Assembly (NCBI RefSeq): GCF_000430845.1
Contig: NZ_AUMU01000003.1
Coordinates: 124,001-188,000, forward strand
Origin: Chryseobacterium gregarium DSM 19109
Lineage (GTDB): Bacteria; Bacteroidota; Bacteroidia; Flavobacteriales; Weeksellaceae
Reading direction: 5' to 3'
Length of the DNA stretch: 64,000 bases
Part shown: positions 45,201-53,241 of the stretch, piece by piece
Layout of the letters: each line of letters begins with the position of its first letter
How positions within the stretch are numbered: the stretch's first letter is position 1
The notes under the pieces: generated by a model
The model's database searches: none
What the model saw: only the letters and a program-made list of their open reading frames with translations
What the model was told of the DNA's origin: nothing
Made by a program: the position numbers and the translations under genes

Positions 45201-45377
45201 ATTGACATTAGCTTTTGTTAAAATTTGCTGTGCATAGCTATAACCATAATACGTACTCCAGGGAACAGTAGCTACGGAGGTAGATACTCCACCGCTGGTA
45301 GTCCCTGAACCCAAAGTGATTTGAGCCGAAATTAATGTACCGATTGATAAAAGGCACGTGAGTAAAAGTTTTCTCAT
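42270..45377 (-). CDS. T9SS-secreted multidomain surface protein, paralogue C
   Basis: 1035 residues from ATG 45377. The frame extends to 45443, but MRKLLLTCLLSIGTLISA-Q is a clean signal peptide. Order: a module shared with the 37931 protein (STYYGYSYAQQILTK), two tandem fibronectin-like repeats (~95-residue period, each with TAGGTDVLNNADLGNV), a MAM-like module (FLESFNSGTLPNCWSN), a fibronectin III domain, two pre-peptidase/jelly-roll-like modules (NDDCATAVALTV, NDVCSGAVALAV), then a T9SS type A sorting domain (IKVYPNPFSDILNISDVSNV, LKQGMYLVTLEMKDGS, KVIKK). The modular build suggests an adhesin or stalk protein. The tandem repeats are also near-identical at DNA level. Confidence 0.93.
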   Translation of the reverse strand: MRKLLLTCLLSIGTLISAQITLGSGTTSGGVSTSVATVPWSTYYGYSYAQQILTKANVNATTAGNITGLKFYLGASSVITNSNDVVVYLGLTNKDSFTSGTDWIPATSLTQVFSGTVTNNAGVVEITFPTPFPYDNVNNLVIAVDENKANDDGGERFYTYSNGANKTLYYRNDSTNPNPASITQTGTRSATQSVVTLLGLTPSDVPTCPSVSAPAAAATGVSVTPAITWGAISNATGYRLSIGTTAGGTDVLNNADLGNVLTYTPATPLGYNKQYFYTVNAYNGAIPSAGCAERSFTTLNIPCPTVSAPASAATGVSLTPTITWGAVTAATGYKLRVGTTAGGTDVLNNADLGNVTSYTFSTPLLNSTKYYYSINSYDGTTASASCSERNFTTVCGTLPAPFLESFNSGTLPNCWSNSSTNNTSYSLWQFTGTQDYGTTGIGASGTVAFVDASSPYTGVHDVTLTSPQISLAGLTVPYVQFKWFKNHATVAGGTQPAYDNNQLTVQVKDVTGSTWETVFTSSANSTLWRTEGIALPAAYNGTTVQVRFVVDKDVAGNGYFYDNLLLDDVEVKEAPTCLSPITPVVTATTTTTATIGWTAPATAPASGYDIYYSTVNTAPTAASTPNMTAIAATSYVINDAVAASTYYVWVRSRCSANDQSTWVGPVSFALAPANDDCATAVALTVNPDTTCTATTAGNTLGATNSNVPVGTCTGTPDDDVWYSFVAGSAVQTVTLSNVVSTGTSSSTSLYIQVFSGTCGSLTSVQCGTANSTSISGLTVGQTYYVRVYNSNGAGANNSFSICVNTPPPPPANDVCSGAVALAVGGDFNANAIVGSNVSATTDGTTSCQTSRGDNVWYTVVVPASGKVTLEIQAVAGSGFVDSVLSVHSGTCGSLTSIACDDDSGQGNLSLVTVTGQTPGSTLYVSAWRYTGSAGGGSTTGQFRISAYDASLLAASEVSGAKNMIKVYPNPFSDILNISDVSNVKNAMVTDISGRLIKTIANPSSALQLGELKQGMYLVTLEMKDGSKQSFKVIKK
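44320..44472. repeat. Intragenic direct repeat, first copy
   Basis: 153 bases within the large T9SS gene, matching 44605-44757 at a 285-base offset (95 codons). The first 47 bases (beginning CCTAAGTCTGCATTATT) differ at one position only; the remainder is recognisably similar. It encodes part of one fibronectin-like repeat. Confidence 0.8.
44605..44757. repeat. Intragenic direct repeat, second copy
   Basis: Partner of 44320-44472. Both encode the TAGGTDVLNNADLGN motif of tandem fibronectin-like repeats in the same frame, so unequal recombination would add or remove a whole domain. Confidence 0.8.
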
Positions 45378-45706
45378 ATTTAGTAAAAATAAAATTAGGC
45401 GATAAAAGTAACAAATATTTAACTTAAAATCAAAAATTAACATAAAATATTAAAAATAAATTAAAAATATTTATTAATATACCACATAATAATAAAATAA
45501 TTTTACTATTAACAATAATTCAATAATCAAAATTTAATTAACATCTATTTGATTTACAGTATATTATAATACATCATAAAATCACATAATGTGGATTAAT
45601 CTTTATTTAAGATAAAATATATTTTTAATTTATCACCAAATAAAGACTTAATGATCAATAAAAAAAGCAGCAAAATGCTGCTTTGTAGATTCAGTTTTTA
45701 TTTTTA
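45378..45706. other. AT-rich spacer between dnaE and the T9SS cluster
   Basis: 329 bases, mostly A/T, ending in the dnaE terminator at 45664-45684. The promoter of the large T9SS gene should lie near 45380-45440; no clean consensus seen. Confidence 0.4.
45664..45684. terminator. Terminator of dnaE
   Basis: AAAGCAGCA, three-base loop AAA, TGCTGCTTT. On the minus strand a seven-T run follows. 23 bases beyond the dnaE stop. Confidence 0.88.
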
Positions 45707-48700
45707 TTAATTCAGATAAAACTCATATTTATTAAGGAGCTGGATTTCTTTAATCAGGTCACCATTCAGATCGACTGAATGTTTCATCGACTGGACTTCC
45801 AGGTGCTCAACCTGCGAATCGTCTTCCATATGCTTGATATAGAATTTTATTTTCTGGTTTCCCTGGTTTTTTTCAAGAACCTTCCGGAAAAAGTTCAGGT
45901 CTTCGGACCTGAAGTCCATCACATCCATCACCAGAGAAATGCTTTTGGCAAATCGTTCAAATGCTTCCTGCAATTCAATCACTTCATTCACATTCACAAA
46001 TACCCGCCCGTCTTTTACCTGGGCAAACTTGATTTTTAAAATCACAAACCGCTGAACTTCAAGTTTCTCCTTCAGCTTCATATAATCCCGGTCTCCCAAC
46101 CTGAAAGAATAGGATCCTGAATAATCTTCCAGGGTTACAAAAGCTACTTTTTCACCGCTTCTGAAACCGTCTTTCACTACATATTCCGTAATTAAGCCGG
46201 CAACCGTATATTCTTTTCCGCCGCCGCCGTTTTCCCTCTCTTTCTGTATGGTTTTCCAGTCTTTTTTCTTTTCCTCAAACAGCTCTTCCTGCTTATTGGC
46301 GAAAGCCTGTTCTTTATAGGCATCTACCTCATCAAGGTTCAGGAACTGGAAAACCCCCTTCGGTTCTGCTTTTTTCGTTACCTCTTCAATGATTTCCTCT
46401 CCTGTCAGCAATTCGTCGGATACAATTTCCACAAGATCAGCAACATCTTCAGGCGTATCTTGTTCTAGGATCGGGGCCTCATCTGTCACCAGTTTTACCT
46501 CGTCTTCTTTTTCCAGTACTGATTTCTTGGAAAGTTGCCCCTGCATAAACTGAAAATGATACCTGAATTCGTCCAGCGGATGCGCAGAAAGGTAAAATCC
46601 TATAATTTCCTTTTCTTTATTAAGCTTGTGCATATTCGGCCATTCAGGGCAAGGGGGCAATTTCGGCTGTTCGATCTGGACTTCATCCGCAAAGTCTGCA
46701 AACAGAGAATTTTCCATTTCATGTTTGCTTTCCTGAAAGCTTTGCCCATACCTGATCAGCCTTTCCAGATTGGTTCTTCCCGCCATATCGATATCAAAAT
46801 ACTGTCCTCTATGGAATTTATCAAGTTCATCAAAAGCTCCTGCCAATACCAGACTTTCCGCCACCCTTTTGTTCATTTGCGAAGGCTGTATCCTCTCAAA
46901 GAAATCATAGATATTTTTGAATCTTCCGTTCGCTCTCTCCCGGGTGATGGCCTCGCTTGGCCCCTCCCCGATTCCTTTTATAGCCCCAAGTCCAAAACGG
47001 ATCTGCCCTTTTTCGTTTACTGAAAATTTGTACTGGGATTCATTCACATCAGGTCCCAGAACATCAACCCCGATACTTTTACAGTCTTCCATGAACATGG
47101 TGATTGATTCGGTATTGTTGATGTTGTTGCTCATTACACTGGCCATATATTCTGCTGGATAATTGGCTTTCAGATAGGCAGTCTGATAGGCAATCAAGGC
47201 ATAACAGGTAGAGTGAGATTTATTGAATGCATATTCTGCAAAGGCCTTCCAGTCATTCCATATTTTTTCTAAACGTTCTTCATTTAAGTTATTTTTCCTT
47301 CCGCCTTCAATAAATTTCGGGTACATCTTATTCAGAACGTCGATCTGTTTTTTACCCATTGCTTTTCTCAGCGTATCAGCTTCACCTTTTGTGAAGTTGG
47401 CCAGCTTCTGAGACAAAAGCATTACCTGCTCCTGATAAACAGTAATTCCGTAAGTTTCTTTTAAGTATTCTTCGGTTTCCGGCAGGTCGTAGACAATTTC
47501 CTCGATCCCGTGCTTTCTGTTGATAAAGTTTGGGATATACTTGATCGGTCCCGGACGGTACAGAGCATTCATGGCAATAAGGTCGGCAAAAACCGTCGGT
47601 TTAAGCTCTCTCATATACTTTTGCATCCCCGGACTTTCATACTGGAAAATCCCGATGGTTCTTCCTTCTTTAAACAGCTGGTAGGTTTTCGTGTCTTCAA
47701 GCCCAATTTCATCAGGGTCAAGATCAACTCCGTGCCGCTGCTTAACCAATTTAAGGGCATCTTTAATAATCGTAAGGGTCCTCAAACCCAGAAAGTCCAT
47801 CTTAAGAAGTCCAGCACTTTCCGCCACCGAGTTATCAAACTGGGACACGAGAATATCAGCATCTTTTGCTGCAATGGTCACGGGAACCAAATTGCTTACA
47901 TCTTCCGGGGTAATAATGACCCCGCAGGCATGGATTCCGGTGTTCCGGATACACCCTTCCATCTTTTTCGCACTTGCCAGAACATCGTGGCGCGGATCTG
48001 AAGGGCTGTCCAGGACAAATCTCATCTCATCGACAAGCATCTGGTCTTCCGGTCTTAATTTGTCATATTTAGAAAGCGCTTTCGCAATATTCATTCCCGG
48101 TGTGGAAGGAATCAGCTTCGCGATATTGTTCGTATCGGGAATAGGCAGGTCCAATACCCGTCCGGCATCTTTAATCGCAGATTTCCCACCTAAAACCGAG
48201 TAGGTAATAATCTGGGCCACCTGATTCTGCCCGTATTTGTCAATGACCCATTTGATGACCCGGTCACGGCCTTCATCGTCAAAATCGATATCAATATCCG
48301 GCATCGAAACCCTTTCCGGATTCAGGAACCTCTCAAAAAGGAGGTCATATTTAATCGGGTCCACATTGGTAATTCCGATACAGTAGGCAACGGCGGAACC
48401 TGCCGCAGAACCTCTTCCCGGGCCTACCCAGACTCCCATTTTCCGCGCTTCGTTACAGAAATCCTGAACAATGAGGAAATATCCTGGATATCCGGTATTG
48501 GCAATAACTTCCAGCTCGAAATCAAGACGTTCTTTAATTTCATCGGTAATTCCGGTTGTTATATATCTTTTTTTCGCGCCTTCATATGTTAAATAAGTCA
48601 GGTAAGCCATTTCGCCGCGTTTTCCTCCATCCGCTTCATCTTCAGCATGAATAAATTCTGACGGGATATCAAATTTCGGCAGTAAAACATCCCTTTTTAA

Positions 48701-50380
48701 CGTATAAGGTTTAAATTTTGCAGTAAATTCTTCATAAGCATCAAAAGCATCAGGATATGCCAAAAATGCTTCTTTGATTTCATCCGAATTTTTGATATAA
48801 TATTCTCCTGTTGCCAGGCCTCTTCTCTTTCCGAAACCTTTCCCGACCGGTGTGGTTAGTTTTTCACCGTCTTTGATGCAGCTTACGATATCCTGTATGT
48901 TTGAATCGTCTTTATTGGAATAAAAGGTCTCGTTCTGTGCTAAAATCTTAACGTTATATTTATCTGCAAAGTGCAGTAAAACATCATTCAAATGCTCTTC
49001 TTCAGGCAGCTTGTGATTCTGAATCTGAACATAAAAATCATCTTCAAAAGTATCTTTCCACCATTTGAAAAGCTCCTCCCCTTTCTGTTCACCGGTATTC
49101 AAAATGGCGTCCGGAATATCTCCGTTTATTCCCGAAGTCAGCGCAATAATTCCTTCTTTATACTGAGCTATCAAATTACGGCTTACCCTCGGAACACCGA
49201 AGTAAAATCCTTTCAGGAACCCGATGCTTGAAAGCTTCGCCAGGTTTTTATACCCGTTAAAATCTTTTGCCAGCAAAACCACCTGTGTCCTTCTGTCTGG
49301 ATCATCTTTGGTAAACTGTTTCTGCTCGTAACGGTCTGAAATATAAAATTCACAGCCCACAACAGGAATCAGAGGTTGTGAAACCGGCTCTTCTTCACTG
49401 AACGACTCCCTTTTTTCTTCAGCTTCCTGTTTTTTGGTGAGGTATTCCTTATGTTTTTTTGCCCGGTCACTGTTGGCACCCTCAACTGCTGAAACGAATT
49501 TAAAGGCTCCCATCATATTTCCGAGGTCTACCATTCCGACAGCCGGGAAATGATCATCTGAAGCTTTTTTAATCAGGTCATTGATGCTTGACGTAGCGGA
49601 TAAGGTTGAAAAGACGCTGTGGTTATCGAAGTTGAAATATTTTCCGAGATCAATATCATCAATACTTCCGGCATCGGCTTGTTTTTTCTTATTGTTAAAA
49701 TCCGCAACCTGCCTTCTGATAACAATATTGAACGGCTTGATCGGATCCGGATATAACGTTTTGAAATACGCAAGCTGATCTTCCGAAGTTTTTAACACCT
49801 CGGCAGGAATAATCCCGATCCTCATCATTTCAAAGAACACCTGGGCAGTCGCATTAACGTCGGCTGCCGCATTATGCGCCTCATCAAACTTGTGGCCGTA
49901 CAATTTTTCGTACAGTTCTTCCAGTTTCGGAGGCTTGAATCTTCCTCCCCGGCCTCCGCCGAGCTGACAGAAATCCGTACCGAGAATCATGGTATCGGCT
50001 TTCGGTTTTTCCTGAAGATGATCTTTTATATTTTTACGGTAAAATTCAGCACCGACAATGTTGTAATCAAACTCAACATTATGCCCTGAAACAACCCGTA
50101 CTTTTTCCAATACTTTGGAAAATTCATTTAAAATTTCTTCAAGGTCACGGCCTTCTTCATTGGCAATCTTCGTGGTAATTCCGTGAATTCTTGCCGCGTT
50201 GAAAGGAATATCATACCCTTCCGGCTTTATAATATAATCCTGGTTTTCAAGTAATGTCCCGTCATCATTATGCAACTGCCATGCAATCTGTACCATTCTT
50301 GGCCAGTTGTCTGAATCTGAAAGCGGAGCGTTGAAATTCTTTGGTAATCCTGTGGTTTCTGTGTCAAAAACTAAATACAT
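45707..50380 (-). CDS. dnaE: DNA polymerase III alpha subunit with fused N-terminal proofreading exonuclease
   Basis: 1557 residues, ~400 longer than E. coli DnaE. Residues 1-185 are a DnaQ-type 3'-5' exonuclease with all motifs: FDTETTG (Asp6, Glu8), GHNVEFDYN (His100, Asp105) and HNAAADVNAT (His169, Asp174). The PHP domain (~245-560) is degraded at metal positions: DNHSVFS where HxH is usual, MVDLGNMMG, AQNETFY where a D-x-H pair is usual. The polymerase core is intact: GPGRGSAAGSAVAYC (~653-667) and the catalytic PDIDIDFDDEGRDR (Asp695, Asp697). A C-terminal OB-fold (TVAGLITEYVVKDGFRSG) precedes the tau-binding end. The replicase thus carries its own proofreader in cis while the PHP domain has probably lost activity. 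Confidence 0.96.
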   Translation of the reverse strand: MYLVFDTETTGLPKNFNAPLSDSDNWPRMVQIAWQLHNDDGTLLENQDYIIKPEGYDIPFNAARIHGITTKIANEEGRDLEEILNEFSKVLEKVRVVSGHNVEFDYNIVGAEFYRKNIKDHLQEKPKADTMILGTDFCQLGGGRGGRFKPPKLEELYEKLYGHKFDEAHNAAADVNATAQVFFEMMRIGIIPAEVLKTSEDQLAYFKTLYPDPIKPFNIVIRRQVADFNNKKKQADAGSIDDIDLGKYFNFDNHSVFSTLSATSSINDLIKKASDDHFPAVGMVDLGNMMGAFKFVSAVEGANSDRAKKHKEYLTKKQEAEEKRESFSEEEPVSQPLIPVVGCEFYISDRYEQKQFTKDDPDRRTQVVLLAKDFNGYKNLAKLSSIGFLKGFYFGVPRVSRNLIAQYKEGIIALTSGINGDIPDAILNTGEQKGEELFKWWKDTFEDDFYVQIQNHKLPEEEHLNDVLLHFADKYNVKILAQNETFYSNKDDSNIQDIVSCIKDGEKLTTPVGKGFGKRRGLATGEYYIKNSDEIKEAFLAYPDAFDAYEEFTAKFKPYTLKRDVLLPKFDIPSEFIHAEDEADGGKRGEMAYLTYLTYEGAKKRYITTGITDEIKERLDFELEVIANTGYPGYFLIVQDFCNEARKMGVWVGPGRGSAAGSAVAYCIGITNVDPIKYDLLFERFLNPERVSMPDIDIDFDDEGRDRVIKWVIDKYGQNQVAQIITYSVLGGKSAIKDAGRVLDLPIPDTNNIAKLIPSTPGMNIAKALSKYDKLRPEDQMLVDEMRFVLDSPSDPRHDVLASAKKMEGCIRNTGIHACGVIITPEDVSNLVPVTIAAKDADILVSQFDNSVAESAGLLKMDFLGLRTLTIIKDALKLVKQRHGVDLDPDEIGLEDTKTYQLFKEGRTIGIFQYESPGMQKYMRELKPTVFADLIAMNALYRPGPIKYIPNFINRKHGIEEIVYDLPETEEYLKETYGITVYQEQVMLLSQKLANFTKGEADTLRKAMGKKQIDVLNKMYPKFIEGGRKNNLNEERLEKIWNDWKAFAEYAFNKSHSTCYALIAYQTAYLKANYPAEYMASVMSNNINNTESITMFMEDCKSIGVDVLGPDVNESQYKFSVNEKGQIRFGLGAIKGIGEGPSEAITRERANGRFKNIYDFFERIQPSQMNKRVAESLVLAGAFDELDKFHRGQYFDIDMAGRTNLERLIRYGQSFQESKHEMENSLFADFADEVQIEQPKLPPCPEWPNMHKLNKEKEIIGFYLSAHPLDEFRYHFQFMQGQLSKKSVLEKEDEVKLVTDEAPILEQDTPEDVADLVEIVSDELLTGEEIIEEVTKKAEPKGVFQFLNLDEVDAYKEQAFANKQEELFEEKKKDWKTIQKERENGGGGKEYTVAGLITEYVVKDGFRSGEKVAFVTLEDYSGSYSFRLGDRDYMKLKEKLEVQRFVILKIKFAQVKDGRVFVNVNEVIELQEAFERFAKSISLVMDVMDFRSEDLNFFRKVLEKNQGNQKIKFYIKHMEDDSQVEHLEVQSMKHSVDLNGDLIKEIQLLNKYEFYLN

Positions 50381-50601
50381 ATAATTTCTTCCAGCTTTTA
50401 AAGTAAAAAGAGAATGTAAAGTTACTTCAAATTTTTTTTATGAAATGGTTAAAACGATTTGTTTTACCTTATTAAATCATGCATCGGCTCTCTTAAAGGA
50501 TCTTATATTCAAAAAATTAAATCATAATATCCTAAATTCTGCAAGATAATCCTCTTAAATCAGAGTTGACAGATTCCTTTAACCTTTACCGTTAAAATAA
50601 T

Positions 50602-50942
50602 ATGGAAATAACAAAAATTCATTCAAATAAAGTTCAAGTAACATATAAAATTAAAAATACCGTTGAAACTTTTCAGGATAATCCTGTACCTGTACGGACA
50701 ATACCATACACTATCCCCGGAAGCTTGATGTCAATAACCCTTTAACTCCTGCTGTAAAAGCTGATAATACCATTGACAATGTAGAACAGATTGTTATTAT
50801 CAGCCCTGTATCCGGCAGAAGTTACCGGCACCATCAGCAATACTGAGACAAGCATAGCTCTGACGTCATATACAAAAGGAATATACTTTATTCGGTTAAA
50901 ACAGATCATAATATCATTTCCAAAAAGGTAATGAAAGAATAA
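50602..50942 (+). pseudogene. Remnant of a T9SS sorting-domain protein
   Basis: Three consecutive reading frames join into a T9SS type A C-terminal domain. After an opening stretch from ATG 50602, one frame gives LDVNNPLTPAVKADN and EQIVIISPVSGR, the next VTGTISNTETSIALTSYTKGIYFIRL, and the last KTDHNIISKKVMKE followed by TAA at 50940-50942. The order SPVSGR, LxSYxKGIYFIRL, K-x-D-x-x-x-x-x-KKVMKE is the classic end of such proteins. At least two frameshifts separate the parts and most of the upstream gene is missing, so it is a decayed fragment. Confidence 0.7.
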
Positions 50943-50974
50943 GAATATCAGCACCATAGCGTTACAATACAGCA

Positions 50975-51008
50975 AAAACACTAACAATTGTTAGTGTTTT
51001 GTTTTTTT
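50975..51008 (+). terminator. Perfect 26-bp palindrome followed by a T-run
   Basis: AAAACACTAACAATTGTTAGTGTTTT is fully palindromic and followed by GTTTTTTT, a typical terminator layout for plus-strand transcripts coming from the pseudogene side. It also overlaps the -33 region of the E1 gene, so an operator role is possible. Confidence 0.6.
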
Positions 51009-51019
51009 GTTTATCTTTG
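50988..51019 (+). promoter_or_regulatory. Bacteroidota-type promoter of the E1 fusion gene
   Basis: TTG (50988-50990), 21 bases, then TATCTTTG (51012-51019), matching TTG-N19/21-TAnnTTTG. The expected start point (~6-8 bases after the -7 box) falls on or next to the ATG at 51026, predicting a leaderless or near-leaderless mRNA. Confidence 0.6.
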
Positions 51020-51025
51020 CTTCCT

Positions 51026-53098
51026 ATGGAAAATACGCTTCACGAAAAAGTTTCTCAGGATATTCTGCTTAAGGCTTATAACCACATGATGCTTGCCAAG
51101 GCAATGGCAGACATCTACGAAGAAAACAGAAATGTTACCAAATATGTTCATAGTACTTCAAGAGGCCATGAGGCCATTCAGCTGGCCACAGCATATCAGC
51201 TGAAAAAAGAAGACTGGGTTTCCCCGTATTACAGGGATGAAAGCATTCTTCTGGGAATCGGTTTTGAGCCTTACCAGCTGATGCTACAGTTATTGGCAAA
51301 AGCTGATGACCCTTTTTCAGGAGGACGATCCTATTACTCCCATCCGTCCAGCAGGGATGAAGACAAGCCTAAAATCATTCATCAGAGTTCCGCAACGGGA
51401 ATGCAGACCATTCCGACAACCGGTGTTGCCCAGGGAATCAAATATATTCAGGATTTTGAATTACAGCAGTTTGAAAATAACCCTGTCGTCATATGCAGTC
51501 TAGGAGACAATTCCGTAACCGAAGGTGAAGTGAGTGAAGCGCTTCAGTTCGCCGCCCTGCATCAGCTTCCGATTATTTTCCTGGTTCAGGATAACGAATG
51601 GGGAATTTCCGTAACGAAAGAAGAAGCCAGAACCTGTGATGCCTATGACTTCGTGGCAGGATTCACCGGGCTGAGCAGAATGAGAGTGGACGGTACCGAT
51701 TTCGTGGAAAGTTTCGAAGTAATGAAAAAAGCCGTTGATTTTGTACGAAGTGAAAGAAAACCGGTGGTGGTCTGCGCCAAAACAGTACTGATCGGCCATC
51801 ACACTTCCGGAGTACGAAGGGAATTCTATAGGGATGAAGAAGATTTAACCAAGCACAGAGCAAAGGATCCGGGAGAAATACTGAGAAACTATCTGCTCGA
51901 TGCCGGTACTGATGAAGAACTCTTAAAACAGATAACCAAAAAAGCCCGCCTGGAAGCAGAAGAAGCTTTTGAAAGAGCTCAGAAAGCAGAAGATCCAAAG
52001 CCAGAAACGGTAATGCAGCATATCTTTGCACCGACTCCGATTACGGAAGAAACCGGAACCCGGGAACCGGAAGGCGGAGAAAAAATTGTAATGGTTGATG
52101 CAGCCATTCATGCCATCCAGGAAATTATGTGGAAACATCCGGAAGCACTGCTGTACGGACAGGACGTAGGGGAAAGAATCGGTGGTGTTTTCCGTGAAAC
52201 GGTGACGTTAGGGAAGAAATTCGGAAGCAAAAGGGTATTCAATACCGCGATCCAGGAAGCCTATATTATCGGCTCCACAACAGGGATGAGTGCCGTTGGC
52301 CTGAAGCCGATTGTTGAAGTACAGTTTGCGGATTATATTTACCCGGGCATCAACCAGCTGATCACGGAAATTTCAAAATCAAGTTATTTAAGCCAGGGAA
52401 AATTCCCGGTAAGCAATATCATCCGTGTCCCTATCGGAGCCTACGGCGGCGGCGGGCCTTACCATAGTGGAAGTGTTGAAAGTATTTTAGCCAATATCAA
52501 AGGGATTAAAATCGCTTATCCAAGCAACGCAGCAGATTTCAAAGGTTTGTTAAAAGCAGCTTATTATGATCCGAATCCGGTAGTTATGCTAGAACATAAA
52601 GGCCTGTACTGGAGCAAAGTGCCGGGAACCGAAGATGCGAAAACCATTGAACCGGCAGAAGATTACATTTTACCTTTCGGGAAAGGGAAAGTAATTATCG
52701 AAGCGGATAAGGAAGAAACCGAAAAAGGCAGAACTTTGCTGGTAGTAACCTACGGAATGGGGGTTTACTGGGCAAAAGAAGCCGCGAAGCACTTTAACGG
52801 GAGAGTGGAAGTCATTGATTTAAGAACCATCATCCCACTGGATGAAGAACTGGTTTTTGAAAGAGTACAAGCCCACGGCAAATGTATTGTCTTAACGGAA
52901 GAGCAGCTGAACAATTCTTTTGCAGAAGCTTTCGCCCACAGAATTTCGAAGAACTGCTTCCGATATCTTGATGCTCCGGTTGAAACCATGGGATCGCTTG
53001 ATACTCCGGCCGTCCCGATCAATCTGATATTGGAAAAAGAGATGCTGCCGAATGCTGAAAAGCTGACAAAGAAAATCGAAGAAATACTTACACAGTAA
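51026..53098 (+). CDS. 2-oxoacid dehydrogenase E1, fused alpha and beta subunits (branched-chain type)
   Basis: 690 residues from ATG 51026; the frame opens 27 bases earlier at a TTG that lies within the promoter. Thiamine-diphosphate-dependent decarboxylase component of a 2-oxoacid dehydrogenase complex, probably for branched-chain oxoacids. The alpha part (~1-320) has the ThDP motif GDNSVTEGEVSEALQFAA ending in VQDNEWGIS, and a phosphorylation-loop-like HTSGVRREFYRDEED. The beta part (~345-690) has ALLYGQDVGERIGGVFRETVTL, TAIQEAYIIGSTTGMSAVGLKP and VQFADYIYPGINQL. The two subunits are usually separate genes; the single-chain form occurs in Bacteroidota. Monocistronic with its own promoter and terminator; E2 and E3 are not in this window. 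Confidence 0.94.
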   Translation: MENTLHEKVSQDILLKAYNHMMLAKAMADIYEENRNVTKYVHSTSRGHEAIQLATAYQLKKEDWVSPYYRDESILLGIGFEPYQLMLQLLAKADDPFSGGRSYYSHPSSRDEDKPKIIHQSSATGMQTIPTTGVAQGIKYIQDFELQQFENNPVVICSLGDNSVTEGEVSEALQFAALHQLPIIFLVQDNEWGISVTKEEARTCDAYDFVAGFTGLSRMRVDGTDFVESFEVMKKAVDFVRSERKPVVVCAKTVLIGHHTSGVRREFYRDEEDLTKHRAKDPGEILRNYLLDAGTDEELLKQITKKARLEAEEAFERAQKAEDPKPETVMQHIFAPTPITEETGTREPEGGEKIVMVDAAIHAIQEIMWKHPEALLYGQDVGERIGGVFRETVTLGKKFGSKRVFNTAIQEAYIIGSTTGMSAVGLKPIVEVQFADYIYPGINQLITEISKSSYLSQGKFPVSNIIRVPIGAYGGGGPYHSGSVESILANIKGIKIAYPSNAADFKGLLKAAYYDPNPVVMLEHKGLYWSKVPGTEDAKTIEPAEDYILPFGKGKVIIEADKEETEKGRTLLVVTYGMGVYWAKEAAKHFNGRVEVIDLRTIIPLDEELVFERVQAHGKCIVLTEEQLNNSFAEAFAHRISKNCFRYLDAPVETMGSLDTPAVPINLILEKEMLPNAEKLTKKIEEILTQ

Positions 53099-53107
53099 TC
53101 AATATAC

Positions 53108-53135
53108 AACCTCCGGATATCCCGGAGGTTTTTTT
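53108..53135 (+). terminator. Terminator of the E1 fusion gene
   Basis: AACCTCCGG, loop ATATC, CCGGAGGTT and a T-run, starting ten bases after the stop codon. Confidence 0.9.
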
Positions 53136-53241
53136 AGGCCATTTTTATTGAAGTATAATTGTTTATTTTGATACCACATCCTGTCTTGGTATTTGTTTTG
53201 CTTACCCATTCGTTGACCTTAAACGTCTATACAGTTCATTC

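Larger units (their letters stand above)
50381..51025. other. Spacer holding a decayed T9SS gene and an E1 promoter
   Basis: 645 bases. The first 220 hold no recognised feature beyond the upstream region of dnaE. The rest is covered by the pseudogene (50602-50942), the palindromic hairpin (50975-51000) and the promoter boxes up to 51019. Confidence 0.6.
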
